From NCBI GenBank assembly GCA_965371225.1, contig CBDUXP010000042.1, forward strand, positions 1-33,117: a DNA stretch of 33,117 nucleotides. Direction: 5' to 3'. The position numbers and the translations under genes were made by a program. Every line of letters starts with the position of its first letter. Position 1 is the stretch's first letter. The notes beneath the pieces were generated by a model, which was not told the origin of the DNA, searched no databases, and saw only the letters and a program-made list of their open reading frames with translations. The DNA comes from CBDUXP01 sp965371225 [NCBI: uncultured bacterium]. GTDB lineage: Bacteria; Abyssobacteria; SURF-5; CBDUXP01. Below, piece by piece: positions 16,147 through 25,452 of the stretch.

Positions 16147-17583
16147 ATGTCTGAGCAAAGACTCATCGGCCAGTTGTTGGTGGATTCCGGTGTCATCACC
16201 GAATCCCAACTACAGGAGGCGCTCGCCCTGCAGCCCAGGCGTGAGGGCAAAATCTGTCAGATCCTCATGAGCCTCGGCTACCTGACGGAGGAGGCCCTGC
16301 TCCGGAGCCTCGGCGACCAATCGATCGACGCCCCCATCGACGTGGAACCGTTCGTGATCAGCCCCTCACTCATGGCGTTCGTGCCCAAGACCTTCGCGTA
16401 CAAGCACGAGGTGTTGCCCTTGGAGCGGGCGGGCGATCGCTTGACCCTGGCCATGGCCGGCCCGCTGAACGCGTCCGCGCCCGCCGTGCTGCAAGAGCAT
16501 ACGGGCCTGCACGTGCGGCCGGTGCTGTGCGACCGCAATGCGGTACACGCGGCCATCGCGCAGTACTATGGCGCGCCCGACCCGCATACTTTCGCGTGGG
16601 CCGAGAAGGATGCCGCGCCCCCCAGCAGCATCGCGCTGCCGCATCCACACGCCGTGCGCCGGGACGCGGGCACCCCGGCGGAAGCGTTCCCGGGGGCCGA
16701 GGCCATTCGCTTGCGCAACATGCTCATCATCATTGATTCGCTCGAGGCCTTCCCTCTCCTGCCCGAGACACACCTGCGCGTCCTCAAGGAACTGGACGAT
16801 CCCGAAGTGGCAATCCGGGATATCGCGCCGCTCATCGAACGGGATCCCACGCTTGCGGCCAACATTCTCAAGTTGGCGAACTCCGCGGCGTACGTGACCC
16901 GCGACGGATTCGCGAGCCTCCAGCAGGCGGTGGTGTTCCTCGGCCTCCGTCAGCTCCGCAGCACCGTGCTGGCCTCCTCCGTGCTGCAACTGCTGAGTGC
17001 GTCTGCCCACGTGGACTTGACGGAGATGTTCCAAGCGTCGTACCACTGTGGCGTGCTGGCCAAGATCATCTGCGAGACCACCAAGATCGGTGAGCCGGAC
17101 GTGGCGTTTACCGCAGGGCTGTTGGCGAACATCGGCCGCATCGCGCTGCGCATGTTCAGCGAGGAATATGAAACGCACATCGACCGCGCCATGCGCCCGG
17201 TCGAATCGACCGCGGCCTATCTGCAGCGCAGCCACTCCCGCGTAGACATGGAGGAGGCGATCCTGGGCGTATCGGCCTCGGAGTTGGGATACCACTTGGC
17301 ACAGCATTGGCGCTTGCCGGACGTCTTAGCCGACACGATCCGCTTCCACGATCGGCTCGACCGGGTGGCGGAACCGCCCCCCCAGACCCTCGCCGTCGCC
17401 CTGGCCGCATACTGCCTCGCCAGCGATGCGGCCACGGCCACGTTCGGGGAGCCGGCCACGGACGCGGAGCTGGCGTGGCTGATCGCCGCGGTCGGTCAGC
17501 AACCCACAGTGCTCACGGTAATCGAGCAGCAGTATCGGCTCGCGCTCGAGCGAACGCCGGTCCCGACGTTTTCCCTCGCGTGA
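16147..17583 (+). CDS. MshEN-HDOD signalling protein
   Basis: A 478-residue cytoplasmic signalling protein. Residues 1-140 are a GspE/MshE N-terminal domain: RLIGQLLVDSGVITESQLQEAL, then GKICQILMSLGYLTEEALLRSL, two copies of the helical motif that in MshE-type domains binds cyclic di-GMP. Residues about 187-400 are an HDOD domain (LLPETHLRVLKELDDPEVAIRDIAPLIERDPTLAANILKLANSA, then GLRQLRSTVLAS). The usual HD pair is replaced (AGLLANIGRIAL), as is common in HDOD, so no phosphodiesterase activity is expected. I start at ATG 16147, giving MSEQRLIGQLL; in-frame codons upstream to 16027 do not look like protein of this family. The likely role is output from cyclic di-GMP; its partners are unknown. 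Confidence 0.85.
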   Translation: MSEQRLIGQLLVDSGVITESQLQEALALQPRREGKICQILMSLGYLTEEALLRSLGDQSIDAPIDVEPFVISPSLMAFVPKTFAYKHEVLPLERAGDRLTLAMAGPLNASAPAVLQEHTGLHVRPVLCDRNAVHAAIAQYYGAPDPHTFAWAEKDAAPPSSIALPHPHAVRRDAGTPAEAFPGAEAIRLRNMLIIIDSLEAFPLLPETHLRVLKELDDPEVAIRDIAPLIERDPTLAANILKLANSAAYVTRDGFASLQQAVVFLGLRQLRSTVLASSVLQLLSASAHVDLTEMFQASYHCGVLAKIICETTKIGEPDVAFTAGLLANIGRIALRMFSEEYETHIDRAMRPVESTAAYLQRSHSRVDMEEAILGVSASELGYHLAQHWRLPDVLADTIRFHDRLDRVAEPPPQTLAVALAAYCLASDAATATFGEPATDAELAWLIAAVGQQPTVLTVIEQQYRLALERTPVPTFSLA

Positions 17584-17702
17584 AGCGCCCCGAGTTGGAA
17601 GGTCTGCCGTACAATGCGGCGCCGGGATCCCTGCCGCCGGCGGCGGCCGTGCACCGCCCCCGGGGGGAGGAGCGCCCGCGCGGCCGGAGGCGCATCGGCT
17701 CC

Positions 17703-18446
17703 ATGCAGCTGTCCGTCGTCACCTGGAACATCCACAAGGCCATCGGGGGCGTAGACCGGCGCTACCGCCCGGACCGGGTCACCGAGGTGCTGGCGCGCTA
17801 TGCGCCGGACTTTGTGCTGTTACAGGAAGTGGACGACGGCGCGCGGCGCTCGCGCTATCACCGGCAGGTGGACCTCATCGGCGACGCGCTCGGCATGCGC
17901 CATCGCGTGTTCAGCCCGACGCACAAGCTGCGGCGGCGCAAAGGCCAGTACGGCAACGCCCTCCTGTCTCGCTGGCCTCTGTTCGACGTGCATGAGCTGG
18001 ACCTGACCATCGGCGCGCGTAAACGCCGGGGCGCCACGTACGCGCGTACGCGCGTGCGGCTGCACGGCCGGACGCGCACCGTGTCGCTCTACAACTTGCA
18101 CTTGGGCCTGGCCGCGTCGGAGCGCGAGCAACAACTGAAGCGGTTCCTGGCCAGCCACCCGTTCAATGGCATGCACCACCGCACCCCCGTCATTCTCGGC
18201 GGTGACTTCAACGACATGTGGGCCACGCTGGGGGGCAAGCTGCTGCAGCCCGCCGGGTTCCGCCGCGCCGGCGGCTTTGCGAACACGTTTCCCGCGGCCC
18301 TGCCCGCGCGCCCGCTTGATGCCATCTTCGTCCGCGGCGACATTCACGCCCACCACTGCCTGCCCTCGCGCATGAAGCTCGCCCGCCAGGCGTCGGACCA
18401 CCTCCCCCTCGTCGCGCACTTGGACCTCGATTTCATCGCTCAGTGA
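17703..18446 (+). CDS. Endonuclease/exonuclease/phosphatase (EEP) family protein
   Basis: A 247-residue EEP-fold enzyme with the complete active-site set: VTWNIHKAIGG (Asn), FVLLQEVDDG (Glu), LYNLHLGLAASEREQQ (the His/Leu motif), VILGGDFND (Asp and Asn), PLDAIFVRG, and ASDHLPLVAHL (the catalytic Asp-His). This fold hydrolyses phosphodiester or phosphomonoester bonds (DNA, phospholipid or inositol-phosphate type). Without a signal peptide it is probably cytoplasmic, and the exact substrate is unknown. ATG 17703 gives MQLSVVTWNIH, the normal N-terminus of this subfamily; the open frame reaches back to 17307 inside the HDOD gene but looks non-coding. It is on the same strand as the HDOD gene and 119 nt from it. 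Confidence 0.85.
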   Translation: MQLSVVTWNIHKAIGGVDRRYRPDRVTEVLARYAPDFVLLQEVDDGARRSRYHRQVDLIGDALGMRHRVFSPTHKLRRRKGQYGNALLSRWPLFDVHELDLTIGARKRRGATYARTRVRLHGRTRTVSLYNLHLGLAASEREQQLKRFLASHPFNGMHHRTPVILGGDFNDMWATLGGKLLQPAGFRRAGGFANTFPAALPARPLDAIFVRGDIHAHHCLPSRMKLARQASDHLPLVAHLDLDFIAQ

Positions 18447-18571
18447 CAGCGCCGCCGGGTTTGCCGTACCGCCCCGGTTCGGTTCACCGCGGGTGCGGCT
18501 GGGGAGTGGCTCAGGTAGCACAGCCGTCAGAATGCACCTAAGATAACGGGCAGATCAGGAGGCAGAGGGGC

Positions 18572-19786
18572 ATGAGCAAGGACGCCACCATCGCTGCGGG
18601 GCTGATGAGGCGGCGCGATTTCCTGCGCCACACGGCGAGGGGCGTGGGCGCGGCAGCGCTGGCCGGCAGCACCTTCGGGCGCGCCGCCGCGGCCGCCGGG
18701 TCGGTCATGATGCGCGAATATGGCGGCCCGAACGTCATCATCGTGCGGTTCGGCGGCGGCGTGCGGCGCCGCGAGACCCTGGATCCGGCCCACACGCACA
18801 GCCCCTTCCTGTGTCACGACTTCGCGGGACGCGGCACGCTGTTCTCTCACATGGAGATTGCTGCGGCAGTCGACAAAGTGACTCACGGCCCCGGGACGCT
18901 CAACATCCTGACGGGCAAGTACGACCGGTATGAGGACGTGGACGGTCGGCTGATGGGGGAGCGGTACGAAGCGCGCGTCCCGACGGTGTTTGAGCACCTG
19001 CGCAAACAGTTCGCGGTACCACCGCACCAAACGCTCATAGTCAACGGCGAGGACCGCATCGACGAGGAATTCTACACGTTCAGCAACCATCACTTGTACG
19101 GCGTGACGTACCGCTCGACGGTGCTGAGCCTGTACCGCTTTAAGGCGTACCTGCTCCGCCGCCAGCTCGCGGAAGAGGAGTGGCCGGCGGCCGAGCGCGA
19201 GAAGAAGCGCAAACGGCTCCGCGAGATGGAGTCGCTGGATTATCGCCGAAGGGACGGCGACGCACCTGCGCCGCAGTTGGACGCGTTTTGGCAGCGGTGG
19301 CGCCGGTACTACGGCGACACCGGCATGGTCAATCCCCGCGGGGACCGCCTGCTCACCGAACTCACTATCCGGGCCATTCGGGAACTGCGCCCAAAGCTAC
19401 TGATGGTGAACTATCAGGACTGCGATTACGTGCACTGGGGGAATCCGTCTCATTACACGCGCGGCATCCACGTGATGGATCAGGGCCTGCAGCGCATTGT
19501 CGAGGCCGTGGAGGCGGATGCAGAGTATCGGGAGAACACGGTGTTTGTTGTGGTGCCGGACTGCGGGCGCGATGACAACCGCCTGCTCGCGGTCCCGTTT
19601 CAACACCACTTCGACAGCCGCAGCGCGCGCGAAGTCTTCGCCGTGGTCGTGGGGCCCGGCATCGCACGGGGGCAGACCGTTGACCGCGCCGTGCAGCACA
19701 TCGCCGTCGCCCCCACCGTCGGTCGGATGATGGGGTTCGAGACGGCCTACGCCGAAGGCACCGTGCTTGAGGAAGCGTTCGCGTGA
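18572..19786 (+). CDS. Tat-exported alkaline-phosphatase-fold (sulfatase-like) protein
   Basis: A 404-residue protein beginning with a twin-arginine leader (RRRDFLRHTARGVGAAALAGS). The mature part resembles the alkaline phosphatase/sulfatase superfamily: PNVIIVRFGGGVRRRETL at the first strand, DKVTHGPGTLNILTGKYDRY, a YQDCDYVHWGNPSHYTRGIHVMD block with the Asp/His ligands typical of the fold, VVVPDCGRDDN, and a final His-rich QHHFDSRSAREV. The usual nucleophile position near the first motif is not obvious, so activity is uncertain. Good ribosome sites (AGGAGG 18557-18562, AGAGGGG 18564-18570) precede the ATG. It overlaps the membrane protein gene downstream by 4 nt, so the pair should work together at the cell envelope. 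Confidence 0.7.
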   Translation: MSKDATIAAGLMRRRDFLRHTARGVGAAALAGSTFGRAAAAAGSVMMREYGGPNVIIVRFGGGVRRRETLDPAHTHSPFLCHDFAGRGTLFSHMEIAAAVDKVTHGPGTLNILTGKYDRYEDVDGRLMGERYEARVPTVFEHLRKQFAVPPHQTLIVNGEDRIDEEFYTFSNHHLYGVTYRSTVLSLYRFKAYLLRRQLAEEEWPAAEREKKRKRLREMESLDYRRRDGDAPAPQLDAFWQRWRRYYGDTGMVNPRGDRLLTELTIRAIRELRPKLLMVNYQDCDYVHWGNPSHYTRGIHVMDQGLQRIVEAVEADAEYRENTVFVVVPDCGRDDNRLLAVPFQHHFDSRSAREVFAVVVGPGIARGQTVDRAVQHIAVAPTVGRMMGFETAYAEGTVLEEAFA

Positions 19787-20931
19787 GTTCCGCGGTTGCA
19801 GCCACCGCGCCGCGCCCCGAGGCGCCGGACCTGCCAGCACCCGCCCGGTCGGGACGCGTGGCAAAGTGGCGGCGGCGGGCGGTCCAGGTCTGGAAGTACG
19901 TCGTGGGCGCGTGGCTGTGTCAGCATCTGCTCCTCAGCGTCCTCGTGGTTGGCTGGTGCTACCGCCTCATGCGCCACCACACCCGGCGCGAATGGCTGCG
20001 CCTGAGTGGCCGGACGGCGCCCCCGCTGCCGTGGCCGAACTGGTTGCTGCATCCCGACGGGTTCCGCGCGCCGAGCCGGCGTAAAGCGCTCACCGCATCG
20101 CTGGTCTTGAACGCGCGCGTCGGGGCGCAGGCGGTGTTCAATACGTGGGTGGTGACGATGCCCGCGTGCTTCCTGTGGGTCTTCGCGTGGTACTCGGGGT
20201 GGGACAACTCGTTCAACAAGGGGTACGAACAATTCTGGGTCGGCCCGGCTGCGGGTTGGCTCGGCATCACGCTGTTCATCGCGGCAATGCTCTACGTTCC
20301 TCTGGCCCAGGCGCGTCACGCGGCCACAGGCAGTTGGCGCGCGTTCTACCGATTCGGGTTCGTGCGCCGCCTGGTGCGGCATGCGTGGCCCGCCTGCCTC
20401 CTGCTCGCGGGGTTGTACGCCGCCCTGTCGCTGCCGGTCACCGTGTTCCGGGCGTTCCCGACGATACTCCCCCAGGTCCTGCCCGACTTGTTGACACTGC
20501 CCGACGCCGCGCTGCGGGAGTTTCTGCGCGATTACTACTTCTGGGCCTCAGCGATCGGCTTCGGGCTGTACGTCGCCCTCCGCCTCATCGCAGCGCGCAT
20601 CTACGCCCGCGCCATCGTCTCCGCGGTGCAGCGGGGCGTCGTACGCGTGGACGAACTCCACCCGCGGGAGCGGCGGGAGCTGGACCAGCTCGGGCTGCTC
20701 GAGGCCGCGCCCGCCCCCGAGCGTCACGTCGTGGTGCGCGTGCTGGGTTGGACCAGCGCCCGCGTCGCCCGACTCGGCGGTGCCGTCGCCATTGTCCTGC
20801 TCTGGTTCGCGTTCGTCGCCCAGATTTTCGTGGCCGAATTTATCAATTACCACCCCGTCCGCGGCTGGCTCAACCAACCCCTCGTCCAGCTTCCCTGCTT
20901 CAGCTACATCCCGCGGCACTTGCGCGACTGA
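19783..20931 (+). CDS. Polytopic membrane protein coupled to the phosphatase-fold gene
   Basis: A 382-residue membrane protein of no family I recognise. The start is GTG 19783 within a GTGA overlap. A Pro/Ala-rich cytoplasmic head of about 30 residues is followed by at least six hydrophobic helices, among them VVGAWLCQHLLLSVLVVGWCY, WVVTMPACFLWVFAWYSGW, LGITLFIAAMLYVPLA, ACLLLAGLYAALSLPVTVF, ASAIGFGLYVALRLIAARIYA and a C-terminal AIVLLWFAFVAQIFVAEF. It ends FSYIPRHLRD. Its strict coupling to the Tat-exported phosphatase-fold protein suggests that it anchors, feeds or regulates that protein. This is inference from gene order only. Confidence 0.7.
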   Translation: MSSAVAATAPRPEAPDLPAPARSGRVAKWRRRAVQVWKYVVGAWLCQHLLLSVLVVGWCYRLMRHHTRREWLRLSGRTAPPLPWPNWLLHPDGFRAPSRRKALTASLVLNARVGAQAVFNTWVVTMPACFLWVFAWYSGWDNSFNKGYEQFWVGPAAGWLGITLFIAAMLYVPLAQARHAATGSWRAFYRFGFVRRLVRHAWPACLLLAGLYAALSLPVTVFRAFPTILPQVLPDLLTLPDAALREFLRDYYFWASAIGFGLYVALRLIAARIYARAIVSAVQRGVVRVDELHPRERRELDQLGLLEAAPAPERHVVVRVLGWTSARVARLGGAVAIVLLWFAFVAQIFVAEFINYHPVRGWLNQPLVQLPCFSYIPRHLRD

Positions 20932-20973
20932 CCTGAACGCGGCGTGTACGCGGCACGGAATCGCGCCCAGGCC

Positions 20974-23553
20974 TTACTGGGAAACGGCTTCGAGCGCTTC
21001 GCGGACGGTGGCGGCGGAAGCGGGCCGGTCGGCAGGGGCCTTGGCGAGGAGGTGCAGGATAAGTGTGTCTAGTCCGGGGGGCAGTGCACCGTTGTGCTGC
21101 GACGGGGGGTCGGGCGTGGTGTGGATATGGTGGTGGGCGAACGCCACCACGTTGTCCCCGGTGAACGGCAGCCGGCCCGCGACCATTTCGTACAGCACCA
21201 TGCCGAGCGCGTACAGGTCGCTTTGCGGGACGGCCTCCTCGCCGCGCGCCTGTTCGGGTGCCATGTACGCGGCAGTGCCGAGCACCTGTCCTTCCTGCGT
21301 GATGCGCGTCTGGTCCAACTTCGCGGCGGCCAGCCCGAAGTCGCCCAGCTTCGCGGTGTGCGAGACGGTGAACCAGATATTGCCGGGCTTCACGTCGCGG
21401 TGCACGATCCCCTGCGCGTGCGCCATTTCCAGCGCACGACACACCTCCGTGGCTACGCGCACCGCGTCGGCCAGGGGCAGGCGCTTCTCCGGCGCGGCCG
21501 CCAACCGCTCGGCCAGGTCGCCCCCGGGCAGGTACTCCGACACCACATAGAGCTGCCCGTCATCCTCCCCCAAGTCGTGCACGGTCACCACGTGGGGATG
21601 ACTCCCCAGCCCGGCCATGGTCCGCGCCTCCCGCAGGATGCGCGGGCGCACCGTCTCGTCCAGCCGCGCCGGTTGGATCACCGCGAGCGCCACCTGGCGG
21701 TGCAACGTCGTATCTTCCGCCAGGTACACGCGCTTGGACCCGCCCTCACCAAGCAACCGCTCGGCCACGTACCGCCCGCCCGCCACACTGGGCAGCGGGA
21801 TGTCCTCCGCGACGTCGATCGACATACGCCGCGCCGCGCTTCTTGGGCTCGGGTCGCTGCTGCGCTCGCGCAGTTCGGCCACTTCGAGCGCGCGCACCGC
21901 CTCGTGCGCGAGCTCGCGCAGCAAGTTCAACTCCGCCCGGTCGTACACGTCGTCCGACGTGTGCGGCCCCACCGCGAGCCCCCCGATGACCCGGCCGTCC
22001 CGTTCGATAGGCAGCAGCACGCTCGCGTTCAGCCGGTCCATGCACGCGCGCGCTTCGTGCTGGATGGTCGCGAACTGCGGGTCCACGCTGAGATTCTCGC
22101 GCTTGATGGGTTGGTGGGTGGCCACGAGCAACTGCACCAGCGGTTCCTCGGCCAAGTCGTGCAGGTTCGAGATGTCGGTCTCGCCGCTCGACGTCACCTG
22201 CTCTCCCGGGCCCGCGACGCCGGACAGCAGGAAGGCGGCCCCGCTCTGCGTACTGCACACGCGCGGTGCGGCGCCCGCCAGGACGCGCAAGACGTCCTCC
22301 CGCGTGGTGCTGCCCAACAGCTCATCGCCGATCGCTCGCCGCAGGTCCGGAAACTGGGCCCGGTTCGGGTACAACCACCGGTTCACCAGTGCGTTGAATC
22401 GCGGCAGCACGAAGAAGACGGGCAGCACCCCGACCACGGCCAGGACGGGCGACACGTTCGCCCCCAATGCCACCAGGCCAAGCACCGCGGCGCCGCCTGC
22501 CGCGTAGGCGACGGCGCGCCGCACGGCGATGCGCGCGTTCACCAGATCGTAGCGGAGGGTGAGGTAGACCAGCACGAGCCCGCTGGAGAGGATAATCATG
22601 TAGCCCGCGAACAGGTCGCGTCCCGCCACCGGGGTGCCTAACACCACCACCCGGGTCTCGAATATGCGATGGTACACGGCGGCGAGTGCGAGGATCAGCA
22701 CGAGCCGCGCCCGTTGCCGCACCAAGCGATCACCCGGGCGTACCACAATCCACATGCACCGTCCGGTGCAGAGGAGCAGGCCGGCGAGGTTCATGAAAAA
22801 GAGCACCCCGATGTAGCGCGGCCAAATCGACATCCGGTGGGGCGACAAGTACATGACCGCGGTGGCCGCAGCGCCGAGCAACCCGATCCCGTAGATCACG
22901 TATAGCACCCTTGGACGGCGCCGGAGCAGGACGTGTGGCGTGGGAAAGCCGAGCGCCAGGTGAAAGCTGGACATGCCCAACAACCAGACGGTCAAGCCAA
23001 AGTACGCCCCGAGCAGGATGGGGGTCCCGTACGCGGACAGCCCCAGGGTGGTCCCCGCCGCCCCCGCCAGATGAAACACGGCCAGGAGTGCCCAACTGTC
23101 GGCCTCGAACGGGCGAAACGCGAACGCGCCGAGTACCACCAGGTACTGGACCGCGCACAGCACCCCGAAGAGCCCGAAAGACTCGAACGCGTGCCGCCAC
23201 GTATACCGGATGACGGGCAGGGTCGCGGCCAACACCCGGCCGTCCGGGCGGCGGACCGTGATCAGATTCGTCTCGCCCAGTTCGCGACGTTCGAGCGCTT
23301 CGATCTCGGCATACGTGGCGTCCGTGATGTCGACGCCATTCAGGGTCAGCGGCCAGCTCCCCCACTCGACTCCGGCGTCCCGCACGTGCGCCGGGCCGAA
23401 GGACACCACGTGGCCGAGCCAGAAGATACCGGAGTGGGGTTTCCCGACCAGCGTCGCGGCCCACGACCACATCAAGACGACGCCGAGCAGGTAGGTGCCT
23501 ACCAGCGTGCCGAACAGAGCTTTTTGTCGCGGTGTTCCCTCTCGAAACCGCAT
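20974..23553 (-). CDS. Membrane PDZ-like/GAF receptor Ser/Thr kinase with WNK-like lysine
   Basis: An 859-residue membrane receptor kinase. ATG 23553 has GGAGG 9 nt upstream; an earlier ATG has none. Order: a TM helix, a periplasmic PDZ-like segment (VSFGPAHVRDAGV, LTLNGVDITDATYAEIEAL), about eight TM helices to residue 385, a GAF-type domain (about 430-590; LNASVLLPIERDGRVIGGLAVGP), then a Ser/Thr kinase (about 595-855). The kinase keeps IVHRDVKPGNIWF, KLGDFGLA and YMAPEQARGE. The beta-3 lysine of the VAxK motif is Ala624 (VALAVI), while Lys607 stands in the glycine-rich loop (GEGGSKRVY), the place used by WNK kinases. Activity is therefore plausible. A divergent gene 116 nt away encodes the same sensor parts without a kinase. 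Confidence 0.85.
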   Translation of the reverse strand: MRFREGTPRQKALFGTLVGTYLLGVVLMWSWAATLVGKPHSGIFWLGHVVSFGPAHVRDAGVEWGSWPLTLNGVDITDATYAEIEALERRELGETNLITVRRPDGRVLAATLPVIRYTWRHAFESFGLFGVLCAVQYLVVLGAFAFRPFEADSWALLAVFHLAGAAGTTLGLSAYGTPILLGAYFGLTVWLLGMSSFHLALGFPTPHVLLRRRPRVLYVIYGIGLLGAAATAVMYLSPHRMSIWPRYIGVLFFMNLAGLLLCTGRCMWIVVRPGDRLVRQRARLVLILALAAVYHRIFETRVVVLGTPVAGRDLFAGYMIILSSGLVLVYLTLRYDLVNARIAVRRAVAYAAGGAAVLGLVALGANVSPVLAVVGVLPVFFVLPRFNALVNRWLYPNRAQFPDLRRAIGDELLGSTTREDVLRVLAGAAPRVCSTQSGAAFLLSGVAGPGEQVTSSGETDISNLHDLAEEPLVQLLVATHQPIKRENLSVDPQFATIQHEARACMDRLNASVLLPIERDGRVIGGLAVGPHTSDDVYDRAELNLLRELAHEAVRALEVAELRERSSDPSPRSAARRMSIDVAEDIPLPSVAGGRYVAERLLGEGGSKRVYLAEDTTLHRQVALAVIQPARLDETVRPRILREARTMAGLGSHPHVVTVHDLGEDDGQLYVVSEYLPGGDLAERLAAAPEKRLPLADAVRVATEVCRALEMAHAQGIVHRDVKPGNIWFTVSHTAKLGDFGLAAAKLDQTRITQEGQVLGTAAYMAPEQARGEEAVPQSDLYALGMVLYEMVAGRLPFTGDNVVAFAHHHIHTTPDPPSQHNGALPPGLDTLILHLLAKAPADRPASAATVREALEAVSQ

Positions 23554-23669
23554 GTCCCAGTTCCTCCAGTGTACCGCACGCGTCACATGGCATGGTGCGT
23601 GCATCACCATTGCGTTCGCATCGGGTGCGACCGGCACCCACTGGCGGAAGAGTGCGTCCGTAGTGTGTA

Positions 23670-25421
23670 ATGCGCCCGGTCATCCGGACGGAGGAGGGGA
23701 GCAGACGCCGCGTGGGGGAGCCCGCATCCCAGCGAGTGCGCATCGCCGCATTAGTCGCGTGTTACGCCGTCGCATTGGCCAGCGGCCTGTGGCAGGCGCG
23801 AACGCACCCCGGCCCCGGCGCCGTCGGCTGGTACTTCAGCGGGCTGTACGCCTACCCGTACGGCAGCGCGGTCGCCGCGGAACAGCTCCCCTCGGGGAGC
23901 CGGATGCTGCGCCTGAACGGCCTCCAGGTGGAAGGCCTCTCCACGGATGCCATCGCGGTGCACTTGCGGACGCGGCCCGGCGAGATCAACCGCCTGCACA
24001 TCCGCCGGCCCGACGGCGGGGAGGCCACCGTGCTCGTGCCCGTCGAGCCGTTCACCTGGCGCGGCACGTTCACCCTGCACCGCACGCGGCTGCTCCTGGG
24101 CGCCGCCCTGGTGGCGGTAGCGCTCGCGGCGTTCGCCGTGCGCCCCTACACGCTCACGGCCTGGGCGCTCGTGATCTTCTGCGTCATCCTCGCGATCAAT
24201 CTCTTCATGAACGATCTGCTGTACTACCCCACCCGGCCGCTCACCTTCGCCATTGTGTACGAGGCCTTCGCCAGTGGGCTCGTGACCGTCACCGGCATGC
24301 ACCTGGCGCTCGTGTTTCCCGTGCTGCATCCCGCCATCGCCCAGCGGCCCTGGCGCATCCTCGGGGTGTACGCCGTCGGCCTCGGCCTGGGCGGCGTCGC
24401 GCTCGCCATCCGGCTCGACGGGCACCTCACCCGGTGGACCCCGCTCGCGCCGTTCCTGGCCGCCTCGCTGTTCTACCTGCTCGGGCGGTCCGCGCGGCTA
24501 GCGGCGCGATCGGCCGACCTGGTCACGCGCCAGCGCGCCCGCGTGTTGCTCGGCGGCGCGGTCGTCGGTTTCGCGCCCACCGTACTGCTCATGCTGGGCC
24601 AGAACGTGCTCAACATGCGGTGGCTGGATGTGCGGAGCGTGCTGTGGACCATGTTCGCGTTCCCGTTGGCGCTGGCGTATCTGACGGTGCGGTGGGAGGC
24701 GGTGAACGCGCGCATCGCCCGCCGGCGCACACTGGCATACGGCGCCGCCGCGTCCACCGTGGCCGGCCTCGCGTGGGGCGTGGCGACCGCCGCCGCGCGG
24801 TTGACCGCCGGCGCGTACCAGATCACCGCGTTCGGAGCGTGGTGCGTCGGACTCGGCGTCGCGGGCGCCCTGGCGGCGGCGGCGTGGCGCCCGTTTCGCG
24901 ACACGCTGGACCGCTGGTTCTATCCCAAGCGCGCCGCGTATCCGGAGATCCTCGCCCGGCTGCGCCGGGACTTGGCCGGCTGCGCGAGTGCGGCCGAAGT
25001 CCTCGCCTGTCTCACGCGCGCGCCGCAATTGCTTTGCGACGCCGGCGGCGGCACCGCATTCCTGTTCCCGAACGGAAACGCGGCGGGGCTCCTCGTCTCC
25101 AGCGAACCGCTCGAACAGATTGAGGTGGCGGTGCTGGCGCAGACCGTGCCCATGCGATGGCTGAAGGCCACGGGCAAGCCGCTGCGCCTGGACCTGCTCG
25201 CCAGCGAGCCCGCCTACGCGAACCTCCAGGGCCTGGCCGAGGTCGTGTTTGACCGGTTGCGCGCCACCGTCGTGCTGCCCATCAGCCGCGGCGGCCGGGT
25301 GGTCGGCGGCCTCGCCGTCGGGCCCCGCGCCTCGGGCGATGTGTATGAGAGCGCCGAACTGCGCGCACTCGCCGGCCTCCTCGCGCAGGCCGGCTCCGTC
25401 CTCGCCGAAGCCCCGGCGTGA
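23670..25421 (+). CDS. Membrane PDZ-like/GAF sensor protein without a kinase domain
   Basis: A 583-residue paralog of the sensor half of the divergent kinase. Order: a TM helix near residue 25-43, a PDZ-like segment (GSRMLRLNGLQVEGLSTDAIAVHLR), about eight TM helices, the same juxtamembrane block RFxxxLDRWFYPKRAAYPEI (the kinase has NRWLYPNRAQFPDL), and a GAF-like domain ending LRATVVLPISRGGRVVGGLAVGPRASGDVYE. It then stops where the kinase would begin. The shared intergenic region of 116 bp suggests joint regulation. It may hetero-oligomerise with the kinase and tune it; this is inferred. ATG 23670 has only a weak ribosome site, and a GTG about 40 nt further on is an alternative. Confidence 0.8.
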   Translation: MRPVIRTEEGSRRRVGEPASQRVRIAALVACYAVALASGLWQARTHPGPGAVGWYFSGLYAYPYGSAVAAEQLPSGSRMLRLNGLQVEGLSTDAIAVHLRTRPGEINRLHIRRPDGGEATVLVPVEPFTWRGTFTLHRTRLLLGAALVAVALAAFAVRPYTLTAWALVIFCVILAINLFMNDLLYYPTRPLTFAIVYEAFASGLVTVTGMHLALVFPVLHPAIAQRPWRILGVYAVGLGLGGVALAIRLDGHLTRWTPLAPFLAASLFYLLGRSARLAARSADLVTRQRARVLLGGAVVGFAPTVLLMLGQNVLNMRWLDVRSVLWTMFAFPLALAYLTVRWEAVNARIARRRTLAYGAAASTVAGLAWGVATAAARLTAGAYQITAFGAWCVGLGVAGALAAAAWRPFRDTLDRWFYPKRAAYPEILARLRRDLAGCASAAEVLACLTRAPQLLCDAGGGTAFLFPNGNAAGLLVSSEPLEQIEVAVLAQTVPMRWLKATGKPLRLDLLASEPAYANLQGLAEVVFDRLRATVVLPISRGGRVVGGLAVGPRASGDVYESAELRALAGLLAQAGSVLAEAPA

Positions 25422-25452
25422 ACGCCCCGCTTCTTTGACGCGCCCTGTACTA

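Noticed and set aside
18527-19093. Long open frames antisense to well-supported genes (here and across many GC-rich genes)
   Set aside because: High-GC DNA produces long antisense frames by chance. Their translations are Arg/His/Pro-rich and low in complexity, and the opposite strand carries clear domains.
23592-23610. ATGGTG / CACCAT inverted arms in the divergent receptor intergenic region
   Set aside because: Arms of only six bases with a 7-nt loop and no matching second copy; too weak to call an operator.
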